DNA of 64,000 bases, taken from NCBI GenBank assembly GCA_963921425.1, contig OY992833.1, positions 15,913,738 through 15,977,737 on the forward strand, given 5' to 3'. The position numbers and the translations under genes are program-made. The stretch comes from Dryas octopetala. Its lineage: Eukaryota; Streptophyta; Magnoliopsida; Rosales; Rosaceae. The notes under the pieces are model-generated. The model searched no databases. It saw only the letters and a list, made by a program, of their open reading frames with translations, and was not told the origin of the DNA. This document shows, piece by piece, positions 33,100 through 45,626 of the stretch. Position 1 is the first letter of the stretch. Every line of letters starts with the position of its first letter.

Positions 33100-34607
33100 C
33101 TAACTTCCATCATCCTTATGATATTTATAGGAATGTCAATCTAAGTGGAAAATTCTACCGAAAATTTGGCAGCACCTCCCCTATAAATTAAACAATCTCA
33201 CCTATCCAAAAATCAAATAGCACTTCTAATTTAACAACCAACCTTAACCATAATCCAATAAGAGTCTCAGACCCACACCAAGTAATGTTAAGTCTAATCA
33301 GTACATATCTAATAAGATTACAATTACATCTTACTCTAACAATTACAATAACAACCTTGATCCCATAATACCAATATGTTGGGGATGAGAAAACTCGAAT
33401 ACCACGACGTGGTGCGATCTGACCTCCGCAATCTTGAATACTTAGGGGAAAAGTTAAAAACCAAAACGTGAGAATAATTTCAATGAGTGGACAAATAAAA
33501 TTTAAAACATTTTCTTTAAAATTCATTTTAATAAATCGTTCATTTTCCTTGACTTCATTTTCTTTGAAAGCCCCCAGTTTTAAAAAAACTTTGTGCATGA
33601 ACCATTTCACAATCCTTTTTCTGAGAACATCTTAAAGCCATCAAAGCGATAATTCAAACAAATCAAATATGCATGAAATACTCAGAAAATTCTTCAACAA
33701 GAATGTTAATTAAAAAGTTTCAAATAAAATCCTGCCCAAAAAGCTAATAAATCACAAAAGTAAATTTCTCAACTTAACTCATATTGTAGAATATCTCAGA
33801 AAACAACTAAAAACACGTCATACTTGTACTCGGAGAAACTGGCCATACACTTAGGTAAATAAGCTCGCCACATCTCATGCATATGCACGAGCAAACAGAT
33901 AAGCTCACCACTTTCCGTGCAAAGTGATCTCGATGCACGGGCAGACATGTATGCTCATATGTGTATGCCAAGCTGATATCATTGTCAGAGGAAGGTATTA
34001 ACATGACGGTTTGAAACTGCTCATGCAAACACTAAAATAACATTTTCCAGTAAAACAATATTTGCCAGTAAAAGAATATGCCAACACAAGATTCTCAAAA
34101 CAACTCATAACTATCTTTATTGTAACAATATATATGCCAAAATCAAATTTTCAAAATAATTTCCAATTAAATCCCTTTGGAAACCCAAACTTTTTCATTA
34201 TGGGCATAAACATCCAATTCTTAAATTAACTCACAAACCATGGATTCGAGTCCCAAAAATGTTCCGAAAATTCCTATGGGTTTCTCTTGACTTGTACCAT
34301 TATTTTATCACCTTAACTTCAAACTTTAAATCCCCTAAATTAAATTCCAATAAATTTAAATGTCTCCAAATAATTCTCGATAATTTTAATAAATCCTTAA
34401 CAATTTAAATTGATTCACCAAGAATCCTCATGACCTCAAATAAATTTCCATGAATCTCAAAATATTTATCTTTGTCTCCAATTTAATTTAGAAAAAAAAA
34501 AAACTTTTATGGCATGGGTTCCACGACTTAACTTTTCTTTAAGCTTCTTAAGTCTACAACTAATAAAAATTTAAATTTCTAGTGAAATTTGGATCGGGTC
34601 ATTACAC
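33100..34607 (-). mobile_element. Probable solo LTR of a Ty3/Gypsy element
   Basis: On the minus strand the block begins TGTAATGACCCGATCCAAAT at 34607, a start typical of plant Ty3/Gypsy LTRs. Near its other side it contains GGTGCTGCCAAATTTTCGG, also common in such LTRs. No gag-pol is present. The other border and TSD were not resolved, so the left limit is approximate. Confidence 0.5.
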
Positions 34608-34793
34608 ATTCTCTTCAATGTTGACCCATTTTCCTTTGACACATTCTCTTCAATGTTGAGCCCAAATGCCCCTATTAGTTAGTTTCACAGAGGTTTATTA
34701 ATTGTCGCTAGCCTACCTCACTGCTCCGACGGTGGGTTACATGAAGAGAGAGAAAAGATAAAAACAAAGATAGAAAGAGACATAGAGGGACAA

Positions 34794-34795
<2 letters not shown>

Positions 34796-34829
<34 letters not shown>
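34796..34829. repeat. (GA)n microsatellite
   Basis: GA repeats with one AA interruption. It is the counterpart, on the right arm, of the TC tract at 32842. Confidence 0.85.
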
Positions 34830-34831
<2 letters not shown>

Positions 34832-35201
34832 GGGAAAGTGAGGCTACCGCTGTAGAAGTTGGGTTAGGGCAGGATAGGAGGAGCGATATGCCATCTCCCA
34901 CGTTTTTTGTTTTAATTTTAATTTATTGTTATATTTTTTCTTAACATTCTAAGATTTTAAAACATAAAAATGAATTTTTTTTTTAGTGCAATGGTCATAC
35001 ATAGGAAATGACCAGTTTACCCCTTAAAAAAAGTCATGTGACTGACACATGGTCTTTTTTTAACAGAAATCTTGACAGAATTGACGGTTCCTCCTACATT
35101 GATACAAATTCTAAATTAGTGTCTTTCATTAACACAAACCTAAATATGTGTCATGAAATATGATTGACCTTAAAGTATGTGTCCTATTTAGAAAATTTTC
35201 C

Positions 35202-35417
35202 AAAAAAAAAAACCATTTAAACTTAATTAAAAAAAATATTGTATTAAATATCCTTAACAAAAATTAAGAAAACGCTTAATTAACATGATAATAAAAAAAG
35301 AAAATTATAAAAAACACTACAGTTAGTCGTCGTCCTTCGATTTGGAGGCTGGCAAGGTCGCCAACCTCCTTTTATTGCGGGTCAAAAAGAGAGGGAGAGA
35401 TAAGGAAAGAGAGAGAA

Positions 35418-35469
<52 letters not shown>

Positions 35470-36313
35470 GAGGAGAGTTGGGGGAGGCACACGATGGCTG
35501 GGTTGACGGCACTGGGGAGGTGGGTGGGTGGGTAGGGGAGGGAGGGTGGTGTCAGGTGGGGGTTGGGCTGTTTGGGGTTGTTTTGTTTTGTCTTGTTTTA
35601 CAGGTAAGGTGTTAAGGGTAAGTTGAAAAAATTATAGGAAAAAAAAATTGTGAAAATTTTGAAAGTAAACAATGGGGTCATTTTAGCATTTCCCCCTCCA
35701 AGTATTGTTCAAAGAAGTTTCATACTTATTTCCAAGCCACATTCCGACAAAACAAACACTAGTTTAAACCTCAACGATGTTTCCCATGTAGACTTGGAAA
35801 CATATAGTGTTTTTGCTGGTTTGTGTCATGTCATGTGAAAAATGGCTTAATCTGAACACGACATGTTAAGTTAACAAGTAAAAAAAAATTCTAAAACTAA
35901 CATGACTTGAAAAATAACGGGTGAACACCACACAACCCGTTTCACCTGTTAAAACTATTCATCATATTCACACATTGGATGCTAGTTGACTTGTTTCAAT
36001 TTGTCATACCCATTTCACACATCAACACCCGTTTCACCCGTGCAAAAATAAATAAACTATAATTTTTCAGTCAAAAAATAAATGACTAAATCAACAAACT
36101 ATTAAATTTCAAAAATACCCTTATTCTTAACAAGTCCAAACGGGTTTTGTGAGTTGACATGAAAACCGCCTGTTAGCTTAATTGGTTGCTGACAAGTCCA
36201 CACGATTTTCACAAGACACGGTAAGCCTTAACCCATATACTAAATTTTTCATGCCGTTTTATGTCGTAAAGGGTCGTGTACAATTTTGCTAGGTCTATCC
36301 CAAGGAAAAAAGG
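35202..36313. other. Intergenic DNA before SmE, no gene seen
   Basis: Holds a (GA)n tract at about 35419-35466 and a G/T-rich stretch to 35600. 35880-36240 is rich in AACCCGTTT/AACGGG-type motifs and may be an old repeat that could not be classified. Confidence 0.4.
35419..35466. repeat. (GA)n microsatellite
   Basis: About 23 GA units in a purine-rich context. Confidence 0.9.
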
Positions 36314-36344
36314 TGGGCTTAGCCCATAAATGATGTAATGGGCT
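36314..36344 (+). promoter_or_regulatory. Cluster of site II-type (TGGGCY) motifs upstream of SmE
   Basis: TGGGCT at 36314-36319 and 36339-36344, and its complement AGCCCA at 36321-36326. A telo-box-like AACCCTA (complement TAGGGTT, 36516-36522) lies nearer the gene. Site II plus telo-box is a known arrangement in plant housekeeping and translation-related promoters. No TATA box is seen. Confidence 0.5.
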
Positions 36345-36583
36345 TGATCCATCACTTGGCAGGTGTCTGGACTTTTGCAATAGCTGAGGCTCTGGCAAAA
36401 AGCAACTGAAGCCTGCCAAGTGACAGAAATAAAAAAGGGAAGGCGATAAAAGGCGGGTTGGTCACCCAATTTCAAGTATTTCTTATTAGCAAATAGAAAA
36501 GAAGCTGAGCTTTGCTAGGGTTCGAAATTCTCTTCAGCTAAAACCCCTTTCTGTGACCCCAAAACCCATTCAATTTAGCAGCC

Positions 36584-38640
36584 ATGGCGAGCACCAAAGT
36601 CCAGAGGATTATGACCCAACCGATTGTACGTTCCCTTCTCCATCTTCCTTTTCTCCGTTTTGTTTTAACTTTTTTGTTTTTGTTTTAATGTTTCACTGAC
36701 AAATTTTCTTTCTTTTGCTTGGGGCATATTGGCTGCATCAGAACTTGATTTTCAGGTTCCTTCAAAGTGTAAGTAATATATATATATATATATATATTTT
36801 CTGTTTGGTTGATGTTTTCATCTGGGTCTGCTTCAGAAACCTCGCATCTCGGGGGATTTTCTTACTGGGGTTTTGACTTTTTTTTTTTTTTTTTTCGGAC
36901 GATTTTGGTTTCAGAAAGCTCGCATTCAGATTTGGCTCTTTGAGCAGAAAGACCTCAGGATTGAAGGCCGAATTATTGTAAGTTTTTTTCTCTTTTTCTA
37001 TTTGTTCATAGTTTTGGTCCACTAGGGGTTTAGAGTATTATTTGTTCATATTGCCACACATTTATAGAAAAATCATTTTTTTTAGGCTAGTAATGATTTC
37101 TGTTGTCTTGGTTTATGGCACAATCTATGCCCAAACTGTTAATTTAGTATATTTTTGTTGTGCTTAATCTTAAACAAGTAAATTATCATAGTATATAAGT
37201 GAGTGCTCAATTTAATTGTTTTATTTAATGATACTGGATCTTGAGGTTCTTATGTTCCCTTGGTAAATGCCTTTGGTTGGCTGTTATCGTTTGTTGTGTT
37301 TTATAATTGATGATATTGTAGGTCGTCAGTTTAGGTTATACGATATGTGAGGGGTTGTTTGGAATTATTTGAGTAATCAGGGTCATGCAGTATGTGCAGA
37401 AGTATGACGACCTGGTATAGATGATTATCATACTTGAGCCAAAAACTAGCTTTTCTCTTTAAGTAGAAGTTATACAAAATAAAGATGTGGAAACTGTCCT
37501 AGGAGATTATTTAGCTTTCAACATATTGTGCTTATCGTAAAACAGTTAGTCTGTTTAAGTTTGTAAAATATGTTTTCCTGGTGCTGTGCTGTGGAAAAGA
37601 TGTGAAAACATGCTTCTGTGCTGTGCTGGTCAAGGCTTTCACATGACTAAACATAAAAAGAGTATGGGGTGTTTGTTTGAAAGTTAATTTGTTAAAAGAA
37701 TTCACAGGTTCAGTTCCATTTTGTAAACATATTCACCATAAAATTATGTTGTCTACACACCTGCTGGTTATATAGATCATTAGAGGGTTGGTACAGGGAA
37801 CACTTTTTGAAGTCTTGATTTGGCGTAGAACTTTGTAACTACTTCCTCTTCCCTATTGGTGTTCAAATCCCTATAATTCCTTACTAGCATCTAGGTTCAT
37901 GTAAGATCATATTTGCTTCACTAAAATGGATAAAATGGTTCATAAAGTTTTATAATACGCAGACTCATGTGATTAAAAATTTGGCCAAATGTTACAAATG
38001 GTCATTGTGGTTTGCCTCATTTTCAATCTTACCCTCGTGGCTTCAATTTTTTAAAAGTACCATCGTGATTTAAAATGTTTTCAATTTTACTCAAAAATCA
38101 TAATTCCGTCAAATAAAGCGCCCGTGTAGGTCACAAGGAGGGTAGAATCTTTTAGTAACCGATGGACCTGAAAGGATGATTCTACCCTTCACTTGACCTG
38201 CACGTGCGCTTTGTTTGACGGTTATCGGAGGAAATTCTGATTTTTGAGTAAGATTGAAAACACGAGAGTAAGATTGAAATATGAGGCAAACAATGATGAC
38301 CATTTGTGACATTTAGCCTAAAATTAGAGTACAAATGCTAGCACATGTTTTAATAATATTCAACTTGAATACCCTTTAAATTTTCAATTACTGCAAACGG
38401 ACTGGAAATTGTACTTTGTCTTAAATTTATGGTGTAACAATTTTTTTGATATTCAAACCTTTTTCATTGCTAAATCTTGTCCATGTGCTAAAAGTTATCC
38501 TTTCATGGCTAGATGAGGATTTTAGTCGTTGAGGAGGATGTTAAAAAGGTAGTAATAGTGGAATAGTCAGAAACAACATGGATAATGGAAGACCCTGCAT
38601 TTTTTTTCCAGTCTAATTTTTTTTCCTATTTCTTATTTTG

Positions 38641-38709
<69 letters not shown>

Positions 38710-39179
38710 CCCTTTACCTTTTGTGGTGCCTTGTACTTGATGGCTTGAACCATATTGTTCCTAATTTCGTAACTGTATGTTTGCTTTACTTGGTTTATCT
38801 TATATTTCATATTTTCCTATAATTGTTTTGACATTATTTGTGCTATAACCTAGTTTCATGTTTTCTTTTTCAATTTTCTCCAACAAATGTTGTCATAAGT
38901 TAACTTCTGGACCTCTGGCACAATTGGTTTTACAGGGTTTTGATGAGTACATGAATTTGGTTCTGGATGATGCTGAAGAAGTGAGCATCAAGAAAAAGAC
39001 CAGAAAGACATTAGGTGAGTCTCCTCATCCTTGGCTCTTCTGGTACACTTTTTTTGTGCAATCTCTAAATCTGTTTCCTTATTTATGTCCTTTTATTTTT
39101 CAGGAAGGATTCTTCTTAAAGGAGATAACATAACTCTGATGATGAACACGTAAGTCCATTCAAACCGTCTCTACTCTCT

Positions 39180-39235
<56 letters not shown>

Positions 39236-39277
39236 ACAACCTCTTCTTTTTGTTTTTTTAATCCCAGGGGGAAATGA
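36584..39277 (+). CDS. SNRPE: Small nuclear ribonucleoprotein E (SmE)
   Basis: Six exons: 36584-36625, 36742-36768, 36915-36977, 38936-39014, 39104-39149 and 39268-39277, all with GT-AG introns and matching phases. They give 88 codons: [56 protein letters not shown].., [17 protein letters not shown]. The length and the two Sm motifs (Sm1 in [21 protein letters not shown], Sm2 in [12 protein letters not shown]) are those of SmE. This subunit of the heptameric Sm ring binds U1, U2, U4 and U5 snRNA in nuclear spliceosomal snRNPs. Exon 2 is a 27-base microexon. The third intron (about 2 kb) contains a MITE and a CT/CA microsatellite. No lesions. The gene is unrelated to the transposon clusters on either side. 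Confidence 0.95.
37981..38321. mobile_element. MITE in the third SmE intron
   Basis: The left end TTGGCCAAATGTTACAAATGG and the reverse complement of the right end (TTAGGCTAAATGTCACAAATGG) are inverted repeats. Inner blocks (TGCCTCATTTTCAATCTTAC, and AGCGCCCGTGTAGGTCA against TGACCTGCACGTGCGCT) also pair. The whole element can nearly fold on itself. About 340 bp, non-coding. Confidence 0.8.
38645..38706. repeat. Compound (TC)n(AC)n microsatellite in SmE intron 3
   Basis: About 17 TC units directly followed by about 14 AC units. Confidence 0.95.
39178..39234. repeat. (CT)n microsatellite in SmE intron 5
   Basis: About 28 CT units between the exon 5 donor and the exon 6 acceptor. It may serve as part of the polypyrimidine tract of a very short intron. 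Confidence 0.95.
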
Positions 39278-41252
39278 TGACCAATCTAGCAAATGCATCA
39301 GCTGAGGTCGAGCTATTCAGATTTACTGCTTTTCTAAATACATGTGTATTTCAAAATCATTTATGAGTAGTGATTTTATTAACAACCTTGGTTCCAAGCG
39401 GATAAACGTTCACTGGTGTCACTCTCTGTCTTGTTTAATCATGCAGAATTGGTCATCCCTTCTGTTTACATTTGATAGCCCTTGTTAGGTCATTTGCATA
39501 ATACCTTGTATTGTATATTGTTTAATTGGGAATGTGATATGCTGCATGTATGAGTAAAATCTGTTAACTCATGTGAGATTGTTTGCCTTTTTTAAGTTGG
39601 AAACAACTGTTTGCCATCATTGCTTGATGAAAATCATGGTTCTTTTAATTTGTTAGCAGAAAAATAAAGAATTCTTTAATTGTTTCAACTAGATTTTCCA
39701 TTAAATATGTCAATATTCCAGTCTATTGTGTTAACATACTCTGAGAGTAACAGGGTAATGTACTATAAATCTGATGACTGACAATCTCTGAAAGCTACCT
39801 TATTACCTTTCCTTGACCCAGGTAGTGGTTTTTGTTGCCTTGAATGGATTTTCTAAAGCAAAAAAAATTACACTAGTCATGGTTCCAGGATTTTTTGTTT
39901 GGTCTTTTTTGGGCTGAATGGCTCTCGGGTTAATGGGATATTAGCTTTCTGGGGCTTTATGTGCACCCACAGATATCCTTAGGGCACCCAGCATCCAAAA
40001 CGAAAATCCAGAATTTTCCATTATCCATGTAGCATGCTCTTAGGTGATCAATGATTCAAAGTTTAAAATGAAAACCCAAAAGGTTCAAAGGTTTAAAAAG
40101 ATTCAAAGTTGGTCTGCTAGAGATGGGGATGACATTCCCATTTTTGAGTTTTTCAGAGATGGGGGCAATGTTGCCATCGGTTTCCATTGTTTTTGTTCTT
40201 AGCTATCAGTTTTCTTTTAATTCCCTGTTCTGTGCATCCAATTCCAAGGTCACAAATTCACAATGAGAAAATTTGTTAGATATATATTTTTTAATTTCTG
40301 GGTGCTGGGTCCACTGAGTGGATCATTGGATTTATATAGGGCTCCCAGGTGTTTTGATATTGCCACATAACCAGGCTGAGGATGAGAAAACAAGTGGGCT
40401 TTTACTCTTGGGGTTGGTGGAGGTTGTGCAATTTGTAGGTGGCAGAACTCCACCATACGCAAATGCAATGAAATTGCTGCCAAATGAACCCTTCTTGCCC
40501 AAATCTGATGCCAAATTGAAGCAAAAGCTTTCCTTGTCTATAAACAACATTTGGTATTGAATCATATTCTAAAAAGGGAGTCGTGTAGTTGAAGGAAACT
40601 GCTGAGCTATTTAATATTAGGGTGGACTTTGTTGGCTGAAATAATAAAATTGCTTCCACAAAGAAATTTCCAGGAAGTATAAAGCAAAACTGGCTTGTAT
40701 TTTGTGGACTATTTGGTAACAAATGGTGGAAATGCAACCATACAAGTTACTTAATTTTAATGTTATTTGTAGAAATCATACCAACCAAAATTACTGGCCT
40801 CAAATCCTCCTTGCAATTCCAGCCTTTTCTCAGTAACCAAACAAAAGGCAAAGGAAGAGAGAAAGAAAAAGACAGTTATCCTGTATGGCACTAGGATCTA
40901 AGCAATATAGGGAGTGTAAGAGCTTTGCTTGTGAATTGTGATTGATACAAGTGAGCAAGGCCATTAGGCCAGGGTGTGGGATATATAAAGGGACTGGTGG
41001 TAGGGCCATGGGGCTGGTGCACCTGTGTCGTATGGCTAACCATTTGTGCCATGTGTCTGCCCACCAGGAAGCAAAGTGCTCTGGACCCTTTTGTTTTCTT
41101 TTGGTCACTATTCCCCTTACTGATTACTGACTCATCCTCCACAAATATACATCACATCTAATCCAAGGATTTCTAGCTTCTTTGCTAATTGGTGCTTTTT
41201 CGATCCTTAATTATTCACATTCTTTTTTAGGGTTTTTTGTTTGGTAATGAGG

Positions 41253-41316
<64 letters not shown>

Positions 41317-41675
41317 TACAAGAATTAAAGATAAATCTCATAAACATGTAATGATCCCAAATCATATTTACTAGGTAAATTTGAATGTTCTTACATTCAT
41401 AAACTGAGATTTAATTTACGACGTTTGTACGTGTTTACGATTTACCAATATTAGTCAAGTTATTTTAAGGGGTAATTTTTGCTTGGTAAATGCACCATCT
41501 GATATATTCGCCAAATTCCTTTTGAGGTACATTGTTTGGTTTGGGAAGTACAATATGGAAATTCCAATACTCACCAATGGCCCTGCACGGTTTCATTTCC
41601 TAAGAAGTTTTCAACTTGTGTATTGTTCCCAGATAAAAAAAAACATGTAAATTATTCCATTTAGGATGCTTTTGA
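39278..41675. other. Downstream of SmE, no gene recognised
   Basis: 39278 to about 39560 should contain the SmE 3' UTR. The short open frames between 40250 and 41160 on both strands show no domain. A (TC)n tract lies at 41259-41309. Confidence 0.45.
41259..41309. repeat. (TC)n microsatellite
   Basis: About 25 TC units. Confidence 0.95.
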
Positions 41676-41757
41676 TGCCTTTTCCATGCCATTATACCTA
41701 AAATACTTGGTGAATAAAATATAAGAACTTTATCTATATAATGGCATGGAAAAGGCA
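41676..41757. repeat. Perfect 21-bp inverted repeat with 40-base loop
   Basis: TGCCTTTTCCATGCCATTAT at 41676-41695 is exactly complementary to 41738-41757, and pairing extends one more base inward (41696 with 41737). The 21-base arm length is that of a plant small-RNA duplex, but no known miRNA sequence was recognised. Weaker inverted similarity (GCACCATCT) further out suggests it may be the centre of a degraded MITE. Confidence 0.75.
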
Positions 41758-42617
41758 GAACAAATGATACAGAGATGAGATGGTGCAAATTATCTATATT
41801 CACCAGATAGTGATATTGTACGTATATATCTTGAGTTCATCATAATATTTTATACCAAAAAATGAAATAAATCTTGAAGATATTTCTCATTATTCTAAAT
41901 AAATCGTGAGATTAAACACTGAATATATATTAGAGACTCCAATTCAGCTCATATAAGGAACTAACATGAGGGACAATATATTTGGGTTAGATTTACTTGA
42001 ATGCATTATTAATTTTATAATCATATTAAATCCAACCATTAAATGTGTTGTTCTTCACTTATCTTTTATATTTAATCTCTTATATGAGCCGACCTGTAGA
42101 GACTCTAGACAAGACTTTTACCATAGGCAGACATCTCATGCACATTTTTCAGGATTTCAGATGCTTTCTTATCATCTAGTACCCGCAAAAAGGGTAAAAG
42201 TGATCTACTTGTTCCTTGCCCAGCTATGACACATGGAGGAGATAGCCTAGCATAATGTTACCACTTTTTGTAAAATTTGAAAGAAGCACCCTAGCTCTTT
42301 TGGTTTTCCCACAAAGCAACCACAAAGTATAGCCACTAACTACAGAAACACAAATCATGGGGTGCATCTAGAATTCAATTAGTACATATGTAGCCAATAG
42401 GAATGACAAGTTTGATAATCGAAACCGTGAGCTGAAATAATTTGAAATCAATTGGAGGACCACCATTTTCAACTAAACATCCCATTGTCACGAGAAGCAA
42501 GAACATTATTTCAAGTCGATGTTGACATGGCATTACGTCGACGTATTATGCTCCAAATGATTCTTCGACGAAATTATAAGGAGTGGGGACTGTGGGAGCC
42601 ACCATTATCATCGTATC

Positions 42618-42651
<34 letters not shown>

Positions 42652-45245
42652 CAAGTTAGTGCCCTTTAGTTGATTTTCACTAATGCTTGTTCTGATTGCA
42701 CAGTTGAATTTTCATCTATCATTATCCAGATCAGTGGCCACTAATTGGATATTTGGATATTTGGATATGATACAGCAGAATCAACTTGGCATGCAAGCAG
42801 ATATGGAGACTTAATCGAAATAGAATCCTCTCATGTTGTTAAGCGATTTCCATTTAGGGTATAGTTTTCGGTCTATAACAATGTAGTGTTAAATAAAAAT
42901 ACAAATTTATCATAAAAAGCTCAAATCAGTCGAGAAGTCGAGAATCCAGACTCAAATGAATGTTCTAATTAGGTCTCAAACTTCAGGGCCGGGTATACTA
43001 ATTAAGTCGGATTAATCTAAAATAGGTCATGCGCACTTGATAGAAATATTCAATTTGTTCTTTTCGTTTTTAGTAACAGAAAAACCTTCATGAAATTTTT
43101 ACGTGAGTGTTCAAATAAGAATGATATATTTTTGTTTTTCGGGAATTAAATATAGTACATATATTGGTCTATAAAATATATTATATATGCAACATTTTCT
43201 TGGGAACTAACTAGGGACAGTAGAGAAAAAGATGGTTTGCCGTGTACGGTTGTGTACCACAGTGGTTGGACCCTCTTTTACATGTACAGTTAATTTGTGT
43301 GGCTTGTTTGGTTTTTTGTGGGAGCGCGCTAGATTGAGCCAAAATACCCCAGCTTTTGTTGTGCTTTTTAATTTAGTTTTTTAGAGGATCAAAAGCATAT
43401 GGAAATCAATAGGGGCCATTTCCCCTTTGGACCACATCAGAAACTTTATTACTTGATCAGATGATATATGCATGAGTTGGTCCTGTCAGATACTTGCAAC
43501 CAGGTAGAAGCAAAGCTGGCTTGGACTAGGACTCCATCTCTCCTATAATTCACATCCTTTCTGTTAAGAATTAATGGAGCTTCACTGTATAGCTACTTGG
43601 GAACTTGGCCAAGTTACTCTGTTGGCTCCAATTTTTATTGGCTCAGAGCCTCAGGCAGTCAGGTTCGTCTTTAATTGCTTTCTTTCATTTTCTGCAACAA
43701 CTCAATCATTGAACCTGTATATTTCACGTGCATGCACAAATTTATTTTGTTCACATTTTATCGTATGATCTATCTGGTAATGAAAAAGATAGACATAATA
43801 AATATTTGCAGATCAACCCGACGTTATAAGATGTGAATAAATATATACAGACGTAATAGCTAGGATGAGAATAAATTATTTTTTATATTTTTCAGAAAAT
43901 CAATTAGCCGCTCCTTAAATTGATGCTTCAAGAAGTAAAATTGCACAAATAAAATAAAGTTGTAGCTCAAATCACAGTAGGAGAAGCAGACTCAAGTTTC
44001 TGCTAAAACCAAAAATGTGTATAATATTGATGCTAGCTAATTCCTTTCATCATGGTCCATGTTCCTTTTTGGCCTGGTTATGTTTCATGCAATATTTAGC
44101 TCTTAATTCCTACAATGGCAATGATAGTGTCACAGTATACTATATACTATTAATTAAATTTTAAACAATAATCACAGGCACTGATAGATGTCGACATCAA
44201 AATTAACAATCAATTAATCATTAATATGTTAATTAAAAAGAATTAAGCTTAAAAATGCTAATGTGTTACGCGTTGACGCAATCGATGAAAATTAGCCAGC
44301 TAACCTTGTTATTGAGATCGAACTCGCTAAATAGTGCATGTTTTCATTTTCTTCCTGACAAGACTTTTTAAATTGAAATTTTATCAATTGTCGGTCTTGA
44401 CAAACCAAAGAACACCTGCTCTACTTTGGCTTGGATTATAAATTAAATTAGCTAATAATAAACAACTTGTTACCACTTTAAATATGTCTAATGCGGACAA
44501 TTATTGTGCTTCTTTATAGAGGTATAGCTAGCTTGGTTGTCATCTTATGAGTCCCTTTTTAGGGTTTTCGAGTGGGGTTTTCTTACTTTCTTTTTTCGTT
44601 GAAATATTGCAATCACAATCTTTGTTTTCAAGTACTCCTTTGCGAGTTATTGATATGTTATGTAGACTCATCTGATTGTGTCACTGAGTATGCTGTACTT
44701 AATTAGTGATGTGCCTGCTCCTCAACTGCATAGTCTCTCTAAGAAATGTATAGTCTTGGTCTTATCTACTAAGACTTTAGGCCCATAGCGTTTGGCATTT
44801 CATTTATGTGCATTCTTATGTCACCTTATGCATCAATTTTATATTGCCATTTCATATGCTTTCATAACGTATCTCTATATTTTAGGCTTAGTTGCATTTT
44901 TCCCTTGTATATCTATGATGTGATACCGACACTTAAGCTCAAGATATGCCATGTCATATCATATATATATATGCGTCTTTTATATCACTTTAATTCATTT
45001 ATCCATCCCCTTATAATATTGCATATTTTAAGTGCCCACTATTAATCAATATATAGAAAGGAAGTTATATGATGAGATCCAAAGAATCAAATAAGAAAAA
45101 GGCACATTTGCTAATGCATGTCTCTATATTGAGATTATAGAATCGCACATCAGAACTTTTCTAATAAGAGTAAGATCGAGTAAAATGCTCTACCACTTAA
45201 AGCTTTTAAGTCTCCCATTGTTTCCATGCTTCCTAGTTTAGTATA
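41758..45245. other. Intergenic DNA, no gene recognised
   Basis: AT-rich, with an (AT)n tract at about 42619-42648. The short open frames at 41966, 42452, 43574 and 44806 (+) show no domain and no splice context. Confidence 0.5.
42619..42648. repeat. (AT)n microsatellite
   Basis: About 15 AT units. Confidence 0.95.
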
Positions 45246-45255
45246 GTTAATTAAG

Positions 45256-45626
45256 GAGTTAATTACACTTACACCCCCTGAGGTTTATCGTTTTTTCACA
45301 TACACCCTCTGGTGTTTCAACAATTACACATACACCTCCTGAGATTTCAAAAATGTTGCATAAAACTCCCTATAGTGAGAAGAAAAATGATGAGAAATTA
45401 TGCAAAAAGGCATACTAAAGGGTGAAATGGCCTAATAAGATTACTCAAGGTGTAAGATCCAACTTCAATACAAATATTTTCTTTTTTGTTTATTTATTTT
45501 TTTCTCTTGTAGAGGGTTATATGCAATAGTTTTGAAACCTCATGGGGTGTAGGTGTAATTTTTGAAACCTCAGGGAATATATGTGAAAAGACGATAAACC
45601 TCATAAAGTGTAAATGTAATTAACTC
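45256..45626. mobile_element. MITE with long inverted repeats, Mutator-like
   Basis: The left end GAGTTAATTACACTTACACC and the reverse complement of the right end (GAGTTAATTACATTTACACT) start inverted arms of about 100 bases (GAGGTTTATCG, TTTTCACATA). Flanks are GTTAATTAAG (45246-45255) and GTTAGTTAAG (45627-45636), a 9-of-10 match. This looks like an aged 9-10-bp target duplication, as Mutator-like elements make. Confidence 0.78.

Larger units (their letters stand above)
32168..35201. mobile_element. Long-inverted-repeat element (possibly Mutator-like) with nested insertions
   Basis: The outer arms GGAAAATTTTTAAATATGAC (left) and the reverse complement of the right end (GGAAAATTTTCTAAATAGGA) continue matching through GACACATA..GGTCAATC..CACATATTTAGGTTTGTGTT and beyond; similarity can be traced, with gaps, for several hundred bases to the CT/GA-rich tracts at about 32842 and 34796. 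The left arm is interrupted by a 192-bp MITE (32257-32448), and the centre by a probable solo LTR. No transposase seen. Poly-A flanks hide any TSD. Confidence 0.65.

Noticed and set aside
35820..36290. AACCCGTTT/AACGGG-rich stretch as a defined transposon
   Set aside because: Composition recalls known plant repeats, but no inverted ends or target duplication could be fixed.
40250..41161. Cluster of short open frames downstream of SmE on both strands
   Set aside because: No recognisable domain, splice pattern or codon bias; frames overlap one another in opposite directions.
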